Assembly (NCBI GenBank): GCA_963210315.1
Contig: OY723248.1
Span: 2,310,727-2,374,726 of the forward strand
Length of the DNA stretch: 64,000 nucleotides
Reading direction: 5' to 3'
Source: Rhynchopus euleeides
Taxonomy: Eukaryota; Euglenozoa; Diplonemea; Diplonemida; Diplonemidae
Shown piece by piece: positions 1-11,345 of the stretch (positions are counted from its first letter, which is position 1; every line of letters begins with the position of its first letter). The position numbers and the translations under genes were made by a program. The notes below the pieces were generated by a model. It was not told the origin of the DNA. It searched no databases and was given only the letters and a program-made list of their open reading frames with translations.

Positions 1-51
1 CCTCCGGGTGGAAGCGTCAACGCATCATTAAGGAAGAAGGAAGCACAGTTG

Positions 52-369
52 CTACGCTTTTTTGCAGCTGCAGGAAACGACACCATACCCAACAACAATC
101 CCCAGACCGTCGAGGGAGAGTGGGCGCCTGGATCCCGTGACACAGATCTCTAGTGCCGTTGTGATCCCCTCGGATAACGTCTCCTGGACGTTGTCAGCGG
201 AGGTTGCCTGTGTGGCGGTGACCTCCGTATACCCCGCGGGATCCAGTGCCAGTAGCGCCTTCTTCAGCTTTTCGTCGACCCCTCGGCCGACGCTCTCCTT
301 GATGTCAAGGGCCACCTTCAGGGTGGCACCTCGCATCGCCCTGAAGGCTGTGATCGTATCATCATTCAC
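52..369 (-). CDS. Hypothetical 105-aa protein
   Basis: The minus-strand ORF of 105 codons starts MNDDTITAFRAMRGATLKV and has ordinary amino-acid composition with GC-rich third positions, unlike the low-complexity frames nearby. The middle (about residues 20-70) could form an amphipathic helix followed by a Thr/Ala-rich stretch. I recognise no domain, signal peptide or membrane segment. It is the only protein-like minus-strand ORF near the window edge and sits next to decayed mobile DNA, so it may be a remnant of a mobile-element protein. It could also be chance; opposite-strand frames here are open too. Confidence 0.3.
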   Translation of the reverse strand: MNDDTITAFRAMRGATLKVALDIKESVGRGVDEKLKKALLALDPAGYTEVTATQATSADNVQETLSEGITTALEICVTGSRRPLSLDGLGIVVGYGVVSCSCKKA

Positions 370-669
370 AATCTCGAGGGTGTTCTACGCGGCTCCTGGA
401 ACTCACTTCCTTCTCAGGTGTTTCTGGGCATGGGGCAACCTTGCCCAGGTGTTTCTGGAGTCCCGCCCCACATGTCGTGCGTTCTTTCGTACGGTGTATA
501 GTGAGTTCTGGCAAAAAAAAATTGCTCGGTCAGCGCAGTGCCTCCAGTCCTGTCTCAGTAGCCACACAGAAAGGGGGACCAAAAAAAACTGGGGGGGGAC
601 CAAAAAGCGAGACCCCCCCCCCCAGATTGCGTAGTTTGTGCGTAGTGAAAAAGGGGTAAATCAGGGGCA
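370..669. other. Gene-free stretch with G, C and A homopolymers
   Basis: Between about 520 and 640 there are runs of A and G/C, including two similar GGGGGGACCAAAAA-type segments (about 573-610). I see no gene. Confidence 0.5.
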
Positions 670-939
670 CCAAATATGTGTGTAAAAAATTATTTACATG
701 TATTGTTCAGGGCTGTTCCTAACTGGGGGGCTTGTTCCCCACTTTCAGGATTCTGAACTTTTTTTCTAAGAATTTTTGTAAGGGGAAAAAAGTTTTTTTC
801 TAAGAATTTTGTTAGGGGAACTTTTTTTCTAAGGTTGTTTCGCAGAGGAAAAAACTTTTTCTAAGTTTTCCCCAGTCGACAGGGCGCGCACAAGGATGGA
901 GGGAAGTCTGTCCCACGTACCGTTCGCCTTGCTGGCCAA

Positions 940-1183
940 CTGGAGAGCCAGACGTTCACTACCGTGGCCTCCGGCGGTTGGGGGGCTCCGCCCCCCAGAC
1001 CCCCCTGTGGCGTACGTCTCGTACTTAAGTCCTTCGAATCCCATCAAGTCGGGGTCCAACCACTCCAATCGCCTCTGAGGACGCAGCCAACTCGCACAGA
1101 ATCTGTACGCCCACACGAACAGATGTTTGCGACCGTGGCCTCCGGCGGCTGGGGGGCACCGCCCCCCAGACCCCCCAGGTAGC
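940..1183. repeat. GC-hairpin dispersed repeat, tandem dimer
   Basis: Two copies of a block, CCGTGGCCTCCGGCGG followed by the inverted repeat CTGGGGGG-CTCCG-CCCCCCAG and ACCCCCC, lie at about 962-1010 and 1134-1180, separated by about 125 bp. The same dimer, including its spacer, recurs at 28985-29232. Single copies are at 4885-4950 and 45915-45975, with a degenerate one at 53473-53516. Confidence 0.8.
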
Positions 1184-1201
1184 GTGTGCCCGTCCATCTA
1201 T

Positions 1202-1740
1202 CTCACTTCTCCGGGTACAGTGCAGCGTAGGAGGTCAGCGCCGCATCCATGAAGCGCTTCTTCGAAGCCTGACTGACATCGGACAGGAGGTCGGGCTTCC
1301 CTACCTGGGAGGTACACTTGCCGCGTTCGCGACATGCGTGACACGCGACACGCTACCTGAAACGTGAGTGTGCCTTGCTAACACGGGCATTTCAACGGTC
1401 TGCCGACGACCGTTCCCCAAACCAGTAGACCAGCAGTTTTGGAAAATCGGAGAGATCACCCTACTGCGCTGAATATGGTGCGCACCACTGCAAAAATCCC
1501 CGGGAGCTTTTGGGCTTTCAGACCTGAAGGGGCCAGCAGGTGGGTGGCGTCGGGAGTGGCAGCTTTGTAACTGTCCTCCAGCTGCTGGCATGTCCAGCTC
1601 TGCGAGAGTGCCAAGGTGTATTGAGTCCCTGCGGAGCACAACCCCCGATGAGAACGAGTGCCAGATGATCCTCATTCATTTTCAGCTGTAACGCGCATGA
1701 GGGGCACTCTCTGCCGCAAGCATCTCTGGGCATCACTCGA
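1202..1740 (-). pseudogene. Decayed protein-coding remnant with Cys-rich motifs
   Basis: Reading the minus strand gives protein-like segments scattered over frames: a segment with ECPSCALQLKMNEDHLAL, then one with LALSQSWTCQQLEDSYKAA, then a C-terminal piece with ACHACRERGKC and KKRFMDAALTSYAALYPEK before a stop at 1202. Stops and frameshifts separate them. The CxxC pairs suggest a zinc-binding protein. It lies inside imperfect inverted repeats, so a dead transposase is plausible. No family is recognised. Confidence 0.33.
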
Positions 1741-1960
1741 GAGCTGTCACATGATGACGCGGAGAGAAATCAGAGAATAAGTCCCGCCTGACGGGCACGC
1801 GCCTGGAAACTGTGGGGGGGCGAGCAAAAAATCCCTTGTAAAAATTCTTAGAAAAAACCTGGTTCCCCGACCCAAAAAACCTGGAAAAAGGGCTCGTTCC
1901 CCGCCCAGGCCTGGTATTGTTTACATGGAATATTATTTACAGCTATTATTTACATGCACA

Positions 1961-3975
1961 TTTACTATTTACATAAAGCTAGGTAAACAATAGCTGTGAC
2001 CCCCGTTTAAAAGAAAAACGGGAAAAAAAGAGAGGCGCAAACACATCATCATTTAAGCCTCAGCAGCCCACGCAACACCCCCCCGTGAAAGCAATCTGCG
2101 CAAATCTTAACCCCCCCCCCCTCCCCACCCCAGCATTTCTGCGCGTCATTCGCACCCCCCACCCCCACCCCCTTCTCCCCCCTTAAAGCCCCACCACCCC
2201 ACGGAGGGGGAGCCTTTCGTGATGTTCTGTTGAGAACAGTCTGGCCCAACCCTGTGAATTGTGGAATGTTCCAAACGTACAACACAGGGGTGTCCATTCC
2301 CGCCCCGTCACACACAGCATGTCACTAGATCCCGGGCACGACCTGCATTTTAGAGAGAGGAGGCTAGGGGGTTTCTTTTCTCGGTTTTAGCACCTCCCCC
2401 CTCCCCCCTCCCCCTCCTCCACCCGCCACCAACGCAGGATGCTGAGGGGGTGTCGATTTTCTTTCTCTGACTTCTTCTCTTCTCTCTGTCACTTTTCTCA
2501 CTTTTCTCTCTCTCTCTCTCTCCATCTCTCTCTCTCTCTGTCCAGCAATAGTGCAGTTCCTGTGTGACCTTTTCTTATTAGCGTATACATCACACACCCC
2601 TGCCTGCCTCCCCCCTCTCCCCCCCACGCCCCCGCCAGTGGTTCTTCTTTCAAACGGATTTGCCTTGTTTCAGCTCACCCCCATGGCACACCTTTCCCAC
2701 GCATTATTCCCGTTCTCCTCCATTTTGTTATTGTGCAAAAAAAAAATCACCCCCTCCCTTCACGGAGGGGGGTTCTGTTGCGCGGTGGATAGGGGGAGAG
2801 CGTTGGTGGGCCCGCTTTTTGCCCGGGTTTGGCGCACAAACAACGCCTTATCTTTTTGAACAGAGTATACCTTGCGCCGTTCCACGGCCCTGCTTGCCGA
2901 CCTGTGGTGGTGGGAGCGCAGTGTGGTCATTTTGTCTTTCTTTGCGCTGGTCGAGCACAGCTCTGCCTTATTTGTCAGTACATTCTGAACGTCCGATGAT
3001 GATGACGATTCACCTTCCTGCAGATGAACACCCCCTCTGGTCGGCACAATCAAAAACACATTCTGCACGCCGACACCGCCTTCTTCTTGCGCTTGCTTCT
3101 CTCAAAATGAAAAAAAAGCCAGTTCAAAACAACGGCAAAACCCCCCCCCCCCCCCCCACCTTCTATAACCCGGCCCCTAAAACGCCAGGCATCCCCCTGT
3201 TGCTTTCTTCTTCTTGCCTCCCCCGGCCACCACCTGGAGTTTTCCTGCCCCAGGTCGACAAGGCACAGCCTATTGCCTGTCCCACCCCTGCTGCCACCTC
3301 TCAGTCCCCCCTCACTCACGCTACACATCTTTGTCTCTTTCTCTGCTCTCCAAGACATACCAGTCTCTCCTTCTGGCCTTAGCCTGCTGGCTTCGGCTCT
3401 GCCTTCTGTGCTTGGATATTCGTAGACCCTGTTGTGTGGCAAAGCCTTCGGGGGGCCCTCGCCCTGTGTCAAACTGTGTGTCTGACAGTGGAGGCAGCAC
3501 TAGAGAGCTCGCTCGGTGCGTCCTACACTAAGACAAGCTGTTCTGGCCTGGCGCGATTCCCCGCCCTGTTGCAGAGAGCAATGCGGCACGCAAGGCACAC
3601 AGGGAGCAAGATGAGTCTCAAGGCCGTGGCTTCGCATGGCCAGTGCTTCTTTTGCTGCGGCCTGACGAACATCCATCCCGAGGGAAAGCAGAGGATGACG
3701 TGGCAACCCGCCAAACTCTGCTCCCCCCCCAGCCTGGGGGGGGGGGGGGGATAGAGTTCTGAAGAACGGCGTGTGTGCTGCCTGATTGCCTGTGGTGTTA
3801 AATTTCAGCGTTTCTCCGTTTTTTCTTCCACCCCCCCCCCCCCCCTCCAGCGAGGAAACGAATGTGGTGTGGGTCCCATCTCAGAACCGACATAAAGGAA
3901 GGGGGTTGGTCGCTGCGGTGGCATTGCTTCTGTCTCAGTGTGGTGTATCTTATCTCCCCCACTTGGCATCGGGGG
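1961..3975. other. Gene-free pyrimidine-rich spacer
   Basis: The plus strand is dominated by C tracts (about 2101-2200, 2395-2430, 3139-3157) and a CT microsatellite (about 2456-2545). Long open frames here are Pro/Ser/Leu-rich and low-complexity. A segment at about 3535-3625 is a diverged copy of 18062-18160. I see no credible gene. Confidence 0.55.
3535..3625 (+). repeat. Diverged dispersed repeat, copy 1
   Basis: TTCTGGCCTGGCGCGATTCC through GAGTCTCAAGGC aligns with 18062-18160 in the same orientation (TTGGCCTGACGCGATTCC, GGGAGCGAGAGGCGTCACAAGGC), with several substitutions and small gaps. Function unknown. Confidence 0.55.
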
Positions 3976-5192
3976 GGACCGGGAACAGGGGATAAGATAG
4001 GTCTGGTTTTCCGGTTTTCAAAACCAGGGTTTCCCGGTTCCCGGTTTTCTGGAAAAAAAAAAAGGTCGGTCTCATTTTTGGCGGGTTTTTTGTGACTTTG
4101 GGACAGTAAAACAGTCAGAAAAAACGCCATAAAAAAATAGAAAGTGACCCCATCGTGATCCGCACAGAGCTCAAATAGTCCAAAGAAGGCAGAGAAGCGG
4201 AGAAGAAAAAATGGACCTAGCGGGTGGCCCGGTGGGGCCCGGTGGGTGGTGATGCCCTCGTCATGCAGGTCTCTTCTGTTTTGAAGGTGCACACATGGTG
4301 GACTCCAGCCACCCTAGCGAGTGTCTAAGAGGGAGTCTAAGACTGCAGTCTGTACTGGAGACGGGAGTCTATTTTCCAGCTAATTTACGCTAAGACTCCC
4401 GCTAGTTGAGACTCATGGGAGACACACGGTGTACTCCAGCGGAGGTAGGGTAACCTCCGCTGGAGTTCACCGTGTCGTCTGCCTCTGTGCAGCGTCACTC
4501 GGTGCCATCGAATACATGGCGACAGCCCACCAACTCGAGACAGAACTGCTTGTCTGGAGGGCTGAGACGAGAACACGAACGTCTTTCAAGCAGTCTTGAA
4601 GGTCGCCAAGCCTATTGGGGGCAACTAACAGATGAGATTTGTTTGTTGCCTGTCGTCACAGCTAGGTGCCCATCTCCTCGATAACGGAATGTGTGCAGAG
4701 ATCTCGTGGACCCTTTGGCCATTCTGTCGTGCACCCACTCCACCCACAACGCACACCTGTCACGAGTGGTCGCTCCCCCGCCCTCCTCCACCCTGAAGGT
4801 TGAACCCTCAAGGACCAGTGATCTCCTGCTGGCCGGGCTGCGATACAGCGAAGCCTTCCTACTTACAAGCGAATCCAGACTGTAGGGAACAGATGTTCAC
4901 TACCGTGGCCTCCGGCGGCTGGGGGGCTCCGCCCCCCAGACCCCCCTGCGTAAAAAAATTGCACCAGACCGGTTTTTTGGCCGAGAGTCCAAACTTTCAA
5001 AGCAGCTGCTGCGCCTGCCCCACCAGCAGCCTCAGTACGACAGGACGCGCGCAGGCACCGGGCCCTCTCAGATTCTGGAAGGGTTTGCGCGGGTCGCGCG
5101 CGCCGAAGGCGCGCGCGAAAAATTTTCAAAACCAGAAAAACCGGAAAACGGCGCCAGAAAAAAAGTCTATCTTATACCCTGACCGGGAATAA
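3972..5192. mobile_element. Element with imperfect terminal inverted repeats
   Basis: The left end (GGGACCGGGAACAGGGGATA then AGATAGGTCTGGTTTTCCGG, from about 3975) matches the reverse complement of the right end at about 5105-5192 (TTATTCCCGGTCAGGGTATA then AGATAGACTTTTT and CCGTTTTCCGG). The interior holds a GC-hairpin repeat, a GCGCGCGC-GAAG-GCGCGCGC hairpin at about 5097-5120, and frames too short to name. It resembles a degenerate foldback or cut-and-paste transposon. Confidence 0.5.
4885..4950 (+). repeat. GC-hairpin dispersed repeat, single copy
   Basis: GGAACAGATGTTCACTACCG followed by the CTGGGGGG/CCCCCCAG hairpin and ACCCCCCTG matches the 940-1183 family. It sits inside the inverted-end element of 3972-5192. 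Confidence 0.8.
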
Positions 5193-7729
5193 TCGCCAAA
5201 AAAAACTCAGCGATTTGCCGAAAAGTTTTCCGACAGCGCACTTCGATAGACCCCCCCCTCTGCCTTGGATCCTCCAGGTCAGGTGAGGGAGATTCGTTTG
5301 TATAGGCGACACCCTATACGCACGGCGTGGGGCTGCGCATCCGGAAACTACAGTCCATCACTCTGTGGCATCTGTGGCTTCCCAAGGCGCACGCCAGGTA
5401 TATTTTTAATGCCACTGCGGATAGAGAGAGCCCTCGGGAGATGCATGTTGCCTGCTGCGTGCTGCATGCCGCAGATGAAGCATCGCAGCATGCAACATGC
5501 TTCTGCGAGGGGCTTCGCTGTGACGCGCAGAAAAGTGACAAGACTCGTCACACTGCCTCACAGTGAAGGCCCTCATGCCTTTTGCTTGTGTTGGGAGACC
5601 CCCTTATATTGGCCAGAGGAATCTGAATTCCTGGCCACCTCCGAGCATTGTACTTCCAGCACACTTCGATGTGGGCGGAATGGACGCCCGGTTAGGCACA
5701 TCACACGTGCCGGAGCCTCGGGTGGGTGCATGCGGGGGGCGAGGGGATTTTTTGCCCCTCGGGTTTTGTGAGGTCTTTTAGTGCATTCAACACCACTTCA
5801 CCCAACCCCAATTCCCCCATATCATTCCTGCATAGTTCAGTCAGTGTAGAAATCATGGAATCCCCGCCCCCACCCCACACATGAAGCCCATGGTTCACAG
5901 GTATCCGCCCATGCTAGCCGTGGTGGCCCTGCACGCATCACATCATCGACGCGGCCTTCTTTCTCGATGCATTTAGATCAGCATTTTTCTGTGCCGTTTC
6001 CTGTTTGCAGAAGCAGACAAGGATACTTCTGAGTAATTTTTTTCCCCCATAGAATCTGCAGTGACATGACATGTGCGCACGGACACGCATCCCGCCAACC
6101 GGATACTCCTGCGTTGCAGCCTTCTCTCGGAGGACGAGGAGGCAACGCGCAGGTTGAAAATAAGGTAGCCGGGAGGGCTGAGGGCCTGTCCCGCCGCGAC
6201 ATGTCTTTAAACTTCTTCCAATTTCTAATTTCTCTTGCCGTTTTGCTGCGCAACCCCCCAGCGCCGCTTCGGGGCCCCAAGCCTCATGCAAGCAGCCCTT
6301 GGGGGTATGCAACGCAGCAGACGCCTATCCGCCGTTGACGATTCTGTTGGGCGTGACTATATTGTTTCACGCTGCATCGTGTTTCACCAGCAACTCACCC
6401 ACCCACCACCCCACACCCCGCTCCGATTGGATTGTCGGTGGGTTTTGGCCTTCACTTGATCAGGGCTGTGTTGAAGCACAGCAATTGCAATCCGGAAGGA
6501 GTTTTGGTCTGCAAATCTTTTATCGCGGAGGATGAGGCAACCCATACCGCTGCACGACTCCGGCAGGAGCCGCCAGAGCCACTTCCGTTCTGAAGGCCAC
6601 CTCATCAGGGTGTCGAAGCGAAAAGACGGGATTTCCCACGGGCACTCTCTGAAAAGACACCCCAGGGTTGCATTGGTGGATGCATGTCCACTGGGCTGCA
6701 GAGTATGGGGTGCTGTCTCCCAGGCTCAGGCCCTGCCACGAAAGCCCTCGCTGTACAAATAATTGTTTCCCATACCCGCGCTGCGCATGCCTCTCTAGCC
6801 AAAAACAGGCACAGCGTTCGGGGTTTTTCCCTTTCTGGAGTGCTGTGGTGCCGGAGCCCATGACACCGAGAAAAAATAATGGAATGGCAGGTTGCCCAAA
6901 AAAGAAGTGCGGTACGTGTACAGTGGAGATCACATCAAGAGCAAGTGCTCGGTGTGTGTCTACACTAATATAAAAAGATTCACGTGTACGTGTGTACTAT
7001 AATTATCAGAGCCGTGCATGCCCAGCAGTCCGAGACGGGTAGGGCAGGGGGTGTTCCATCGTGCCAGGTATCTCCGTCGAATCGCGGGATCGGCCTGCGC
7101 TGCACGTTGGTTGCAACTCCATCGGGAACCATCCATCCCGCATGCACGCGCAGTATAGTTTTCACTCTATCGGCGGAGAAAAGCATAATCGACAGCCTCC
7201 CGCCCCTACCTATTTCACCTGCACCTTATAGCAGAGCCTTCCCACATTCTCGCACACTATGATGAGAGGCGTTATAAGCCGACAACGTCAGGGTCGCTAT
7301 CGGCAGCAGGTCCGCTGTGCCGCCTCGGCAACAGCAGTGGCCATGCGTCAGGCCGGTGAAGCACTGACAACTGTACTTTTATTAGCACCTGAGTCAAGTA
7401 TAATGGGACAGTGCAGCTTGGAGTCCCGGGGGGGAGGGGGCTGTGGCTGCACGTTGTACCTGCTACCGGCAAGACTACTTCGACAAGAATTCGACCCCCC
7501 TCGGGGCTGAGGCATGTGAAGCAGTGTTTGGATGGCCGTGATCCCCCCCCCCCCTTTTCGCGCCCCCCCCCTTCTGGCTGATATAATGGTTATAATTCCA
7601 TTGGGCGCGCCCAACACGGCACACCCCCCACCCCTCACCCCACCACCCCACCCCTTTTATACCGTGGAACAACCGATTCTGCATTCTAGTTTTTACCCAT
7701 CCTGACTACCCCCCACCCCCACCCCTACC
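5193..7729. other. Gene-free spacer
   Basis: I see no ORF with convincing protein character, no RNA gene and no strong repeat. Short palindromic words occur (for example GCATGTTGCCTGCTGCGTGC near 5441), and a segment at 6980-7260 has frames open on both strands. Nothing is supportable beyond intergenic DNA. Confidence 0.5.
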
Positions 7730-7951
7730 TACATAAAGGTCCCCTGCCTGAAGCATGCGCCGGGCCACCCCCCGCCTGGGGTCTCACTGAAGCACCTCTT
7801 CTTCGGCTGCCCCGCGACAGCGTCGGCCCGACACCACCTCACAGCCACAAACGTGCACAACCTGCTGTTGCACAACTGCAAGGAGGCGCTGCGCTACCTG
7901 GCCGAGGCAGGGGTAACGGAGCACGGCGAGAAGGACTACCTGAACGCGTGA
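7730..7951 (+). pseudogene. 3' fragment of an ingi-like non-LTR retrotransposon
   Basis: The frame ending at TGA 7949-7951 encodes VSLKHLFFGCPATA, then LLLHNCKEALRYLAEAG. This parallels the C-terminus of the full-length element at 12.4-17.9 kb (VQHVFATCPHTTRL, then GAALRYLVAAGLLPG): the His and last Cys of the C-terminal zinc knuckle followed by an ALRYL(V/A)xAG helix. The second knuckle cysteine appears replaced by His (CLKH). Only the last 70 or so residues are present, the usual 5' truncation of target-primed reverse transcription. The nucleotide sequence is clearly diverged from the intact copy, so it is a different subfamily. Confidence 0.6.
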
Positions 7952-8057
7952 ACCAAATAACATCATCAGAGAACAAGGGCTTCGGCCCGACCTCCCAGCA
8001 CCCCCCCCCCCCATCCCAGCCCCACGTCACTTTCCACAGGCCGCCAGGCGCGTCAGC

Positions 8058-8312
8058 GTCGGCGACCGCCCGCCCCCAGTCTGAGAGGCATCAGCCGAAT
8101 CTCGGTGGAGGCGGGCACAAAACAAAAGGGAGAGTCGTCACTGTGCATATCAGCACGGTCCCGCCCTCTGTGCCAGACCAACACACCACCAAAGGAAAAG
8201 AGGAAGAGGCGACGTAAGGCAATGCCTCCGTGCGGCCAGGAGAACACGAAATAGCGACCCCCTCAACGGGGAATGCTACGAGCACGGCCAAAAATCGTTC
8301 AAAATCGTTCAA
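8058..8312 (-). repeat. Inverted repeat arm, left copy of a 255-bp repeat
   Basis: The reverse complement of 8819-9071. It ends with the duplicated word AAAATCGTTC next to TTTTGGCCGTGCTCG on the other strand. A related, diverged third copy in plus orientation is at 52757-53060. Homology between the left copy and the third copy extends outward through CGCGCCTGGCGGCCTGTG. Confidence 0.85.
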
Positions 8313-8818
8313 GGTTGAAGAGAGGCCATCTCTATGCCCCACCTTCGGGCAGTGGTTTGAGCGAACGGGGAGAGAACGTTCGCGGGGCCCCTGCCCCCCC
8401 CCCTCCCCCCCCCCCCCCCCCCCCATTTTCTTCTCCTATATATCACCGCCACCGCCACCACCCCCACCCCCCGTCCACCCTCCTTCCCCTTGTCAATACC
8501 TGTTGCTGTTGCTATATCCCACTGTACCCCACTCCCGAGCCCCCCTCTCCTCGTTTCCTTTCGTCTGTCCGTTCGCTGTCCTCCATCCTCAGGCACCAAG
8601 ACAATGGCAGTCAACAGGCTCTGCGTCCTCATGAGGTGCGGTGTCGACAAGTCGGGTGCTGGGGTGCTCTATCGGACGCCGCTTTCTTTTCTTTTGATGA
8701 GTTCGGGAGTCGCGAGACTGGGGAGAAACCTTGTTTTATTCGACAGTGACATAAAGTGTAGGTGAGATTCCCCTATAGCTGGCGTTATATAAAAGCCACT
8801 TTTCATACTTCCGGGATT
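8313..8818. other. Spacer between inverted repeat arms
   Basis: The 506-bp spacer holds a long C tract (about 8391-8424) and pyrimidine-rich DNA. No gene is supported; a Pro-rich frame here is compositional. Confidence 0.5.
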
Positions 8819-9071
8819 TGAACGATTTTGAACGATTTTTGGCCGTGCTCGTAGCATTCCCCGTTGAGGGGGTCGCTATTTCGTGTTCTCCTGGCCGCAC
8901 GGAGGCATTGCCTTACGTCGCCTCTTCCTCTTTTCCTTTGGTGGTGTGTTGGTCTGGCACAGAGGGCGGGACCGTGCTGATATGCACAGTGACGACTCTC
9001 CCTTTTGTTTTGTGCCCGCCTCCACCGAGATTCGGCTGATGCCTCTCAGACTGGGGGCGGGCGGTCGCCGA
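8819..9071 (+). repeat. Inverted repeat arm, right copy of the 255-bp repeat
   Basis: Starts with TGAACGATTTTGAACGATTT and runs to GGCGGTCGCCGAC. It is almost identical to the reverse complement of 8058-8312, so the pair could form a large stem-loop or be two oppositely oriented insertions. Confidence 0.85.
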
Positions 9072-9445
9072 CCCTTTTCTGTACGAGGTTTTCCACAGGC
9101 TGCACACCTGCCCCGCGGCTGTGTGGCAGTCTTCGCGGAGTGCAATGCGAAGGTCTGGCCTGACGTGGTGTGACTATTTAGACTCCAGGTGTCTCCACCC
9201 TTCCTGGTCTGGGGAGCCTCGGTACCCAAGCAGTTTTCGGTCATGCCCTGGACCACGGCCGTGCTAGACTCCTGGTGCAGGCACCCGTCATGGTCCGGGG
9301 ACGGCCCCCCCAGGCAGTTTAACGTCTTACCCAGGACCTGGGGGCTCGGCGGGGAAGATTTTATGGCAAAATTATCACACAGGGATTTCCATAAAATCCC
9401 GGACTTTGGACTTTATACTCACAGGGATTTGGGTGAGGACAGGGG

Positions 9446-9590
9446 GAAGCGTGACATAAAGTTTATATCACGCTTTTTACTTTATGTCACTCCAATTTTT
9501 GTGAGGAAAAATGCGTGACATAAAGTTTATGTCACGCTGTTCACTTTATATCACTCTCTTTTGAAAACCGCACCTTTATGTCACAATCGA
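9446..9590. repeat. Cluster of short GTGACATAAAG hairpins
   Basis: The near-palindrome GCGTGACATAAA-GTTTATGTCACGC occurs at about 9511-9537, with a variant at 9448-9475 and half-sites nearby. A further half-site is at 8748. This is short-palindrome-rich DNA just left of the foldback element at 9797. Confidence 0.6.
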
Positions 9591-9850
9591 ATAAAAAGCG
9601 CCCTATCACTTCACAGCTACAACCGCTCTGATGAATTTCCTTTTGTTTGTTGCGTTGACGCTTCTACACACAAAACCCTGAACTGATCACACCCTGAGCC
9701 TGATGAAGGGTGGGGTTAGTGTATAGAGCACGTTTGGTTGCAGCTGTGGTGGGGCGCTTTCCGCTCACACGAGTGTGCTTAAAAAAATATATTCGTTGGG
9801 GTAATCAGGCTGGGGAAAAAAACAACAAATCACAACAAATCACACCCGAT

Positions 9851-10370
9851 CGTCAGCTGATTGAGGGTGTGATATGAGGGTTCTATCCAACAAGGATATC
9901 AAGGCGGCACTTTCAAAGTCCTGCCAAGGACAGCGCCACGTGGGTGTGTGCTTCTGATATATGTTATGTCATCATGTGAACCCTCCCCAGCGTGTGCCAA
10001 CATCCCTGACACGCTCACGAAAAGCATGACACGGAGAAAACAGGTGCCGAAACAACCTGCCGAGCACACGGGTGGTGCCACGTTGATCCACGCAGCGATC
10101 TCCCATGACAGGAAGCCTTGTCGCCACGGCAGAGTCGCCGCAGACTGTGGGAGAGGTGTCGCCAGTCACCTTGAGGTTGCAGTGTGTCATCAGGCTAAGA
10201 CCCGTGCCCTCTTCACCTCCCCTGTTAGGTTGCTCCCATATCGTTGCCTGCTTTGGGGCCTGAAGGACATAGGGGTCCAGCAGGCACTTGAGCATCGCAA
10301 GGCATGAGTGGCTGTTTCAAACTCCTGGTGCAAGCACCCGTCATGGTCTGGGGAAGCCCTCCCAGGTAGT
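9851..10370. repeat. Foldback arm, left (520 bp)
   Basis: Reverse complement of 10464-10983 with equal length. I noticed two substitutions by eye (a G/A near 10228 against 10608, and a T/G near 10287 against 10547). A 119-codon frame is open in both arms, but the opposite strand is open as well and the composition is not convincing. Confidence 0.9.
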
Positions 10371-10463
10371 ACGATCACAACAGATCACAACAAATCACAA
10401 GGCAAATGTTGTGATTTGTTGTGATTTGTTGTGATTTTTTGCGATTTGTTGCGGCCAGTTGTG
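10371..10463. repeat. Loop of TGTGATTTGT tandem words
   Basis: The loop between the 520-bp arms consists of ATCACAACA/TGTGATTTGT-type 10-mers in both orientations. Confidence 0.75.
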
Positions 10464-10983
10464 ACTACCTGGGAGGGCTTCCCCAGACCATGACGGGTGC
10501 TTGCACCAGGAGTTTGAAACAGCCACTCATGCCTTGCGATGCTCACGTGCCTGCTGGACCCCTATGTCCTTCAGGCCCCAAAGCAGGCAACGATATGGGA
10601 GCAACCTAATAGGGGAGGTGAAGAGGGCACGGGTCTTAGCCTGATGACACACTGCAACCTCAAGGTGACTGGCGACACCTCTCCCACAGTCTGCGGCGAC
10701 TCTGCCGTGGCGACAAGGCTTCCTGTCATGGGAGATCGCTGCGTGGATCAACGTGGCACCACCCGTGTGCTCGGCAGGTTGTTTCGGCACCTGTTTTCTC
10801 CGTGTCATGCTTTTCGTGAGCGTGTCAGGGATGTTGGCACACGCTGGGGAGGGTTCACATGATGACATAACATATATCAGAAGCACACACCCACGTGGCG
10901 CTGTCCTTGGCAGGACTTTGAAAGTGCCGCCTTGATATCCTTGTTGGATAGAACCCTCATATCACACCCTCAATCAGCTGACG
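10464..10983. repeat. Foldback arm, right (520 bp)
   Basis: Inverted copy of 9851-10370, beginning ACTACCTGGGAGGGCTTCCC and ending CAATCAGCTGACG. Confidence 0.9.
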
Positions 10984-11345
10984 ACGGCCAGTTGTGATTT
11001 GTTGTGACTAGGTGTGACGTGGTGTGATTTGTTGTGACCAGTTGTGACGACTTGTGACCCTTTTGTGATGAGTTGTGATGAGGTGTGATCTGTTGTGATC
11101 TGTTGTGATCGCGATCCAAAATTTTAAATTTTTGAAATTTTGGATCGCGATCACAACAGATCACAACAGATCACACCTCATCACAACTCATCACAACTCA
11201 TCACAAAAGGGTCACAAGTCGTCACAACTGGTCGCAACAAATCACAACTGGCCACAACAAATCGCAACAAATCGCAACAAATCACAACAAATCACAACAT
11301 TTGGCGTTGTGATTTGTTGTGATCGGGTGTGATTCGTTGTGATTT
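10984..11345. repeat. Secondary hairpin of GTGAT/ATCAC 10-mers
   Basis: Degenerate 10-mers (TGTGATTTGT, TGTGATGAGT, TGTGACTAGG) run up to about 11115. Their reverse complements follow from about 11145, with the centre AAAATTTTAAATTTTTGAAA flanked by GATCGCGATC. The period is close to one DNA helical turn. Confidence 0.75.

Larger units (their letters stand above)
670..1960. mobile_element. Decayed element with imperfect inverted ends
   Basis: The left side (about 670-790: ATTATTTACATGTATTG, CTTGTTCCCC, CTAAGAATTTTTGTAAGGGG) reappears in reverse complement on the right (about 1828-1945: CCCTTGTAAAAATTCTTAG, GTTCCCCGCCCAGG, TATTGTTTACATGGAATA). The inverted ends are imperfect and interrupted, as in an old DNA transposon or foldback element. 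Inside are a GC-hairpin dimer (940-1183) and protein-like minus-strand fragments (1202-1740). Confidence 0.4.

Noticed and set aside
2660..3382. 240-codon plus-strand ORF
   Set aside because: Low-complexity Pro/Ser/Leu translation of pyrimidine-rich DNA with C18 tract; overlapping frames on both strands are equally open.
5265..5771. 168-codon plus-strand ORF
   Set aside because: Three overlapping frames on both strands; no motif or codon signature.
9948..10307. 119-codon ORF present in both foldback arms
   Set aside because: The opposite strand is also open over most of the same stretch and the translation has no recognisable features; duplication by the foldback explains why it appears twice.
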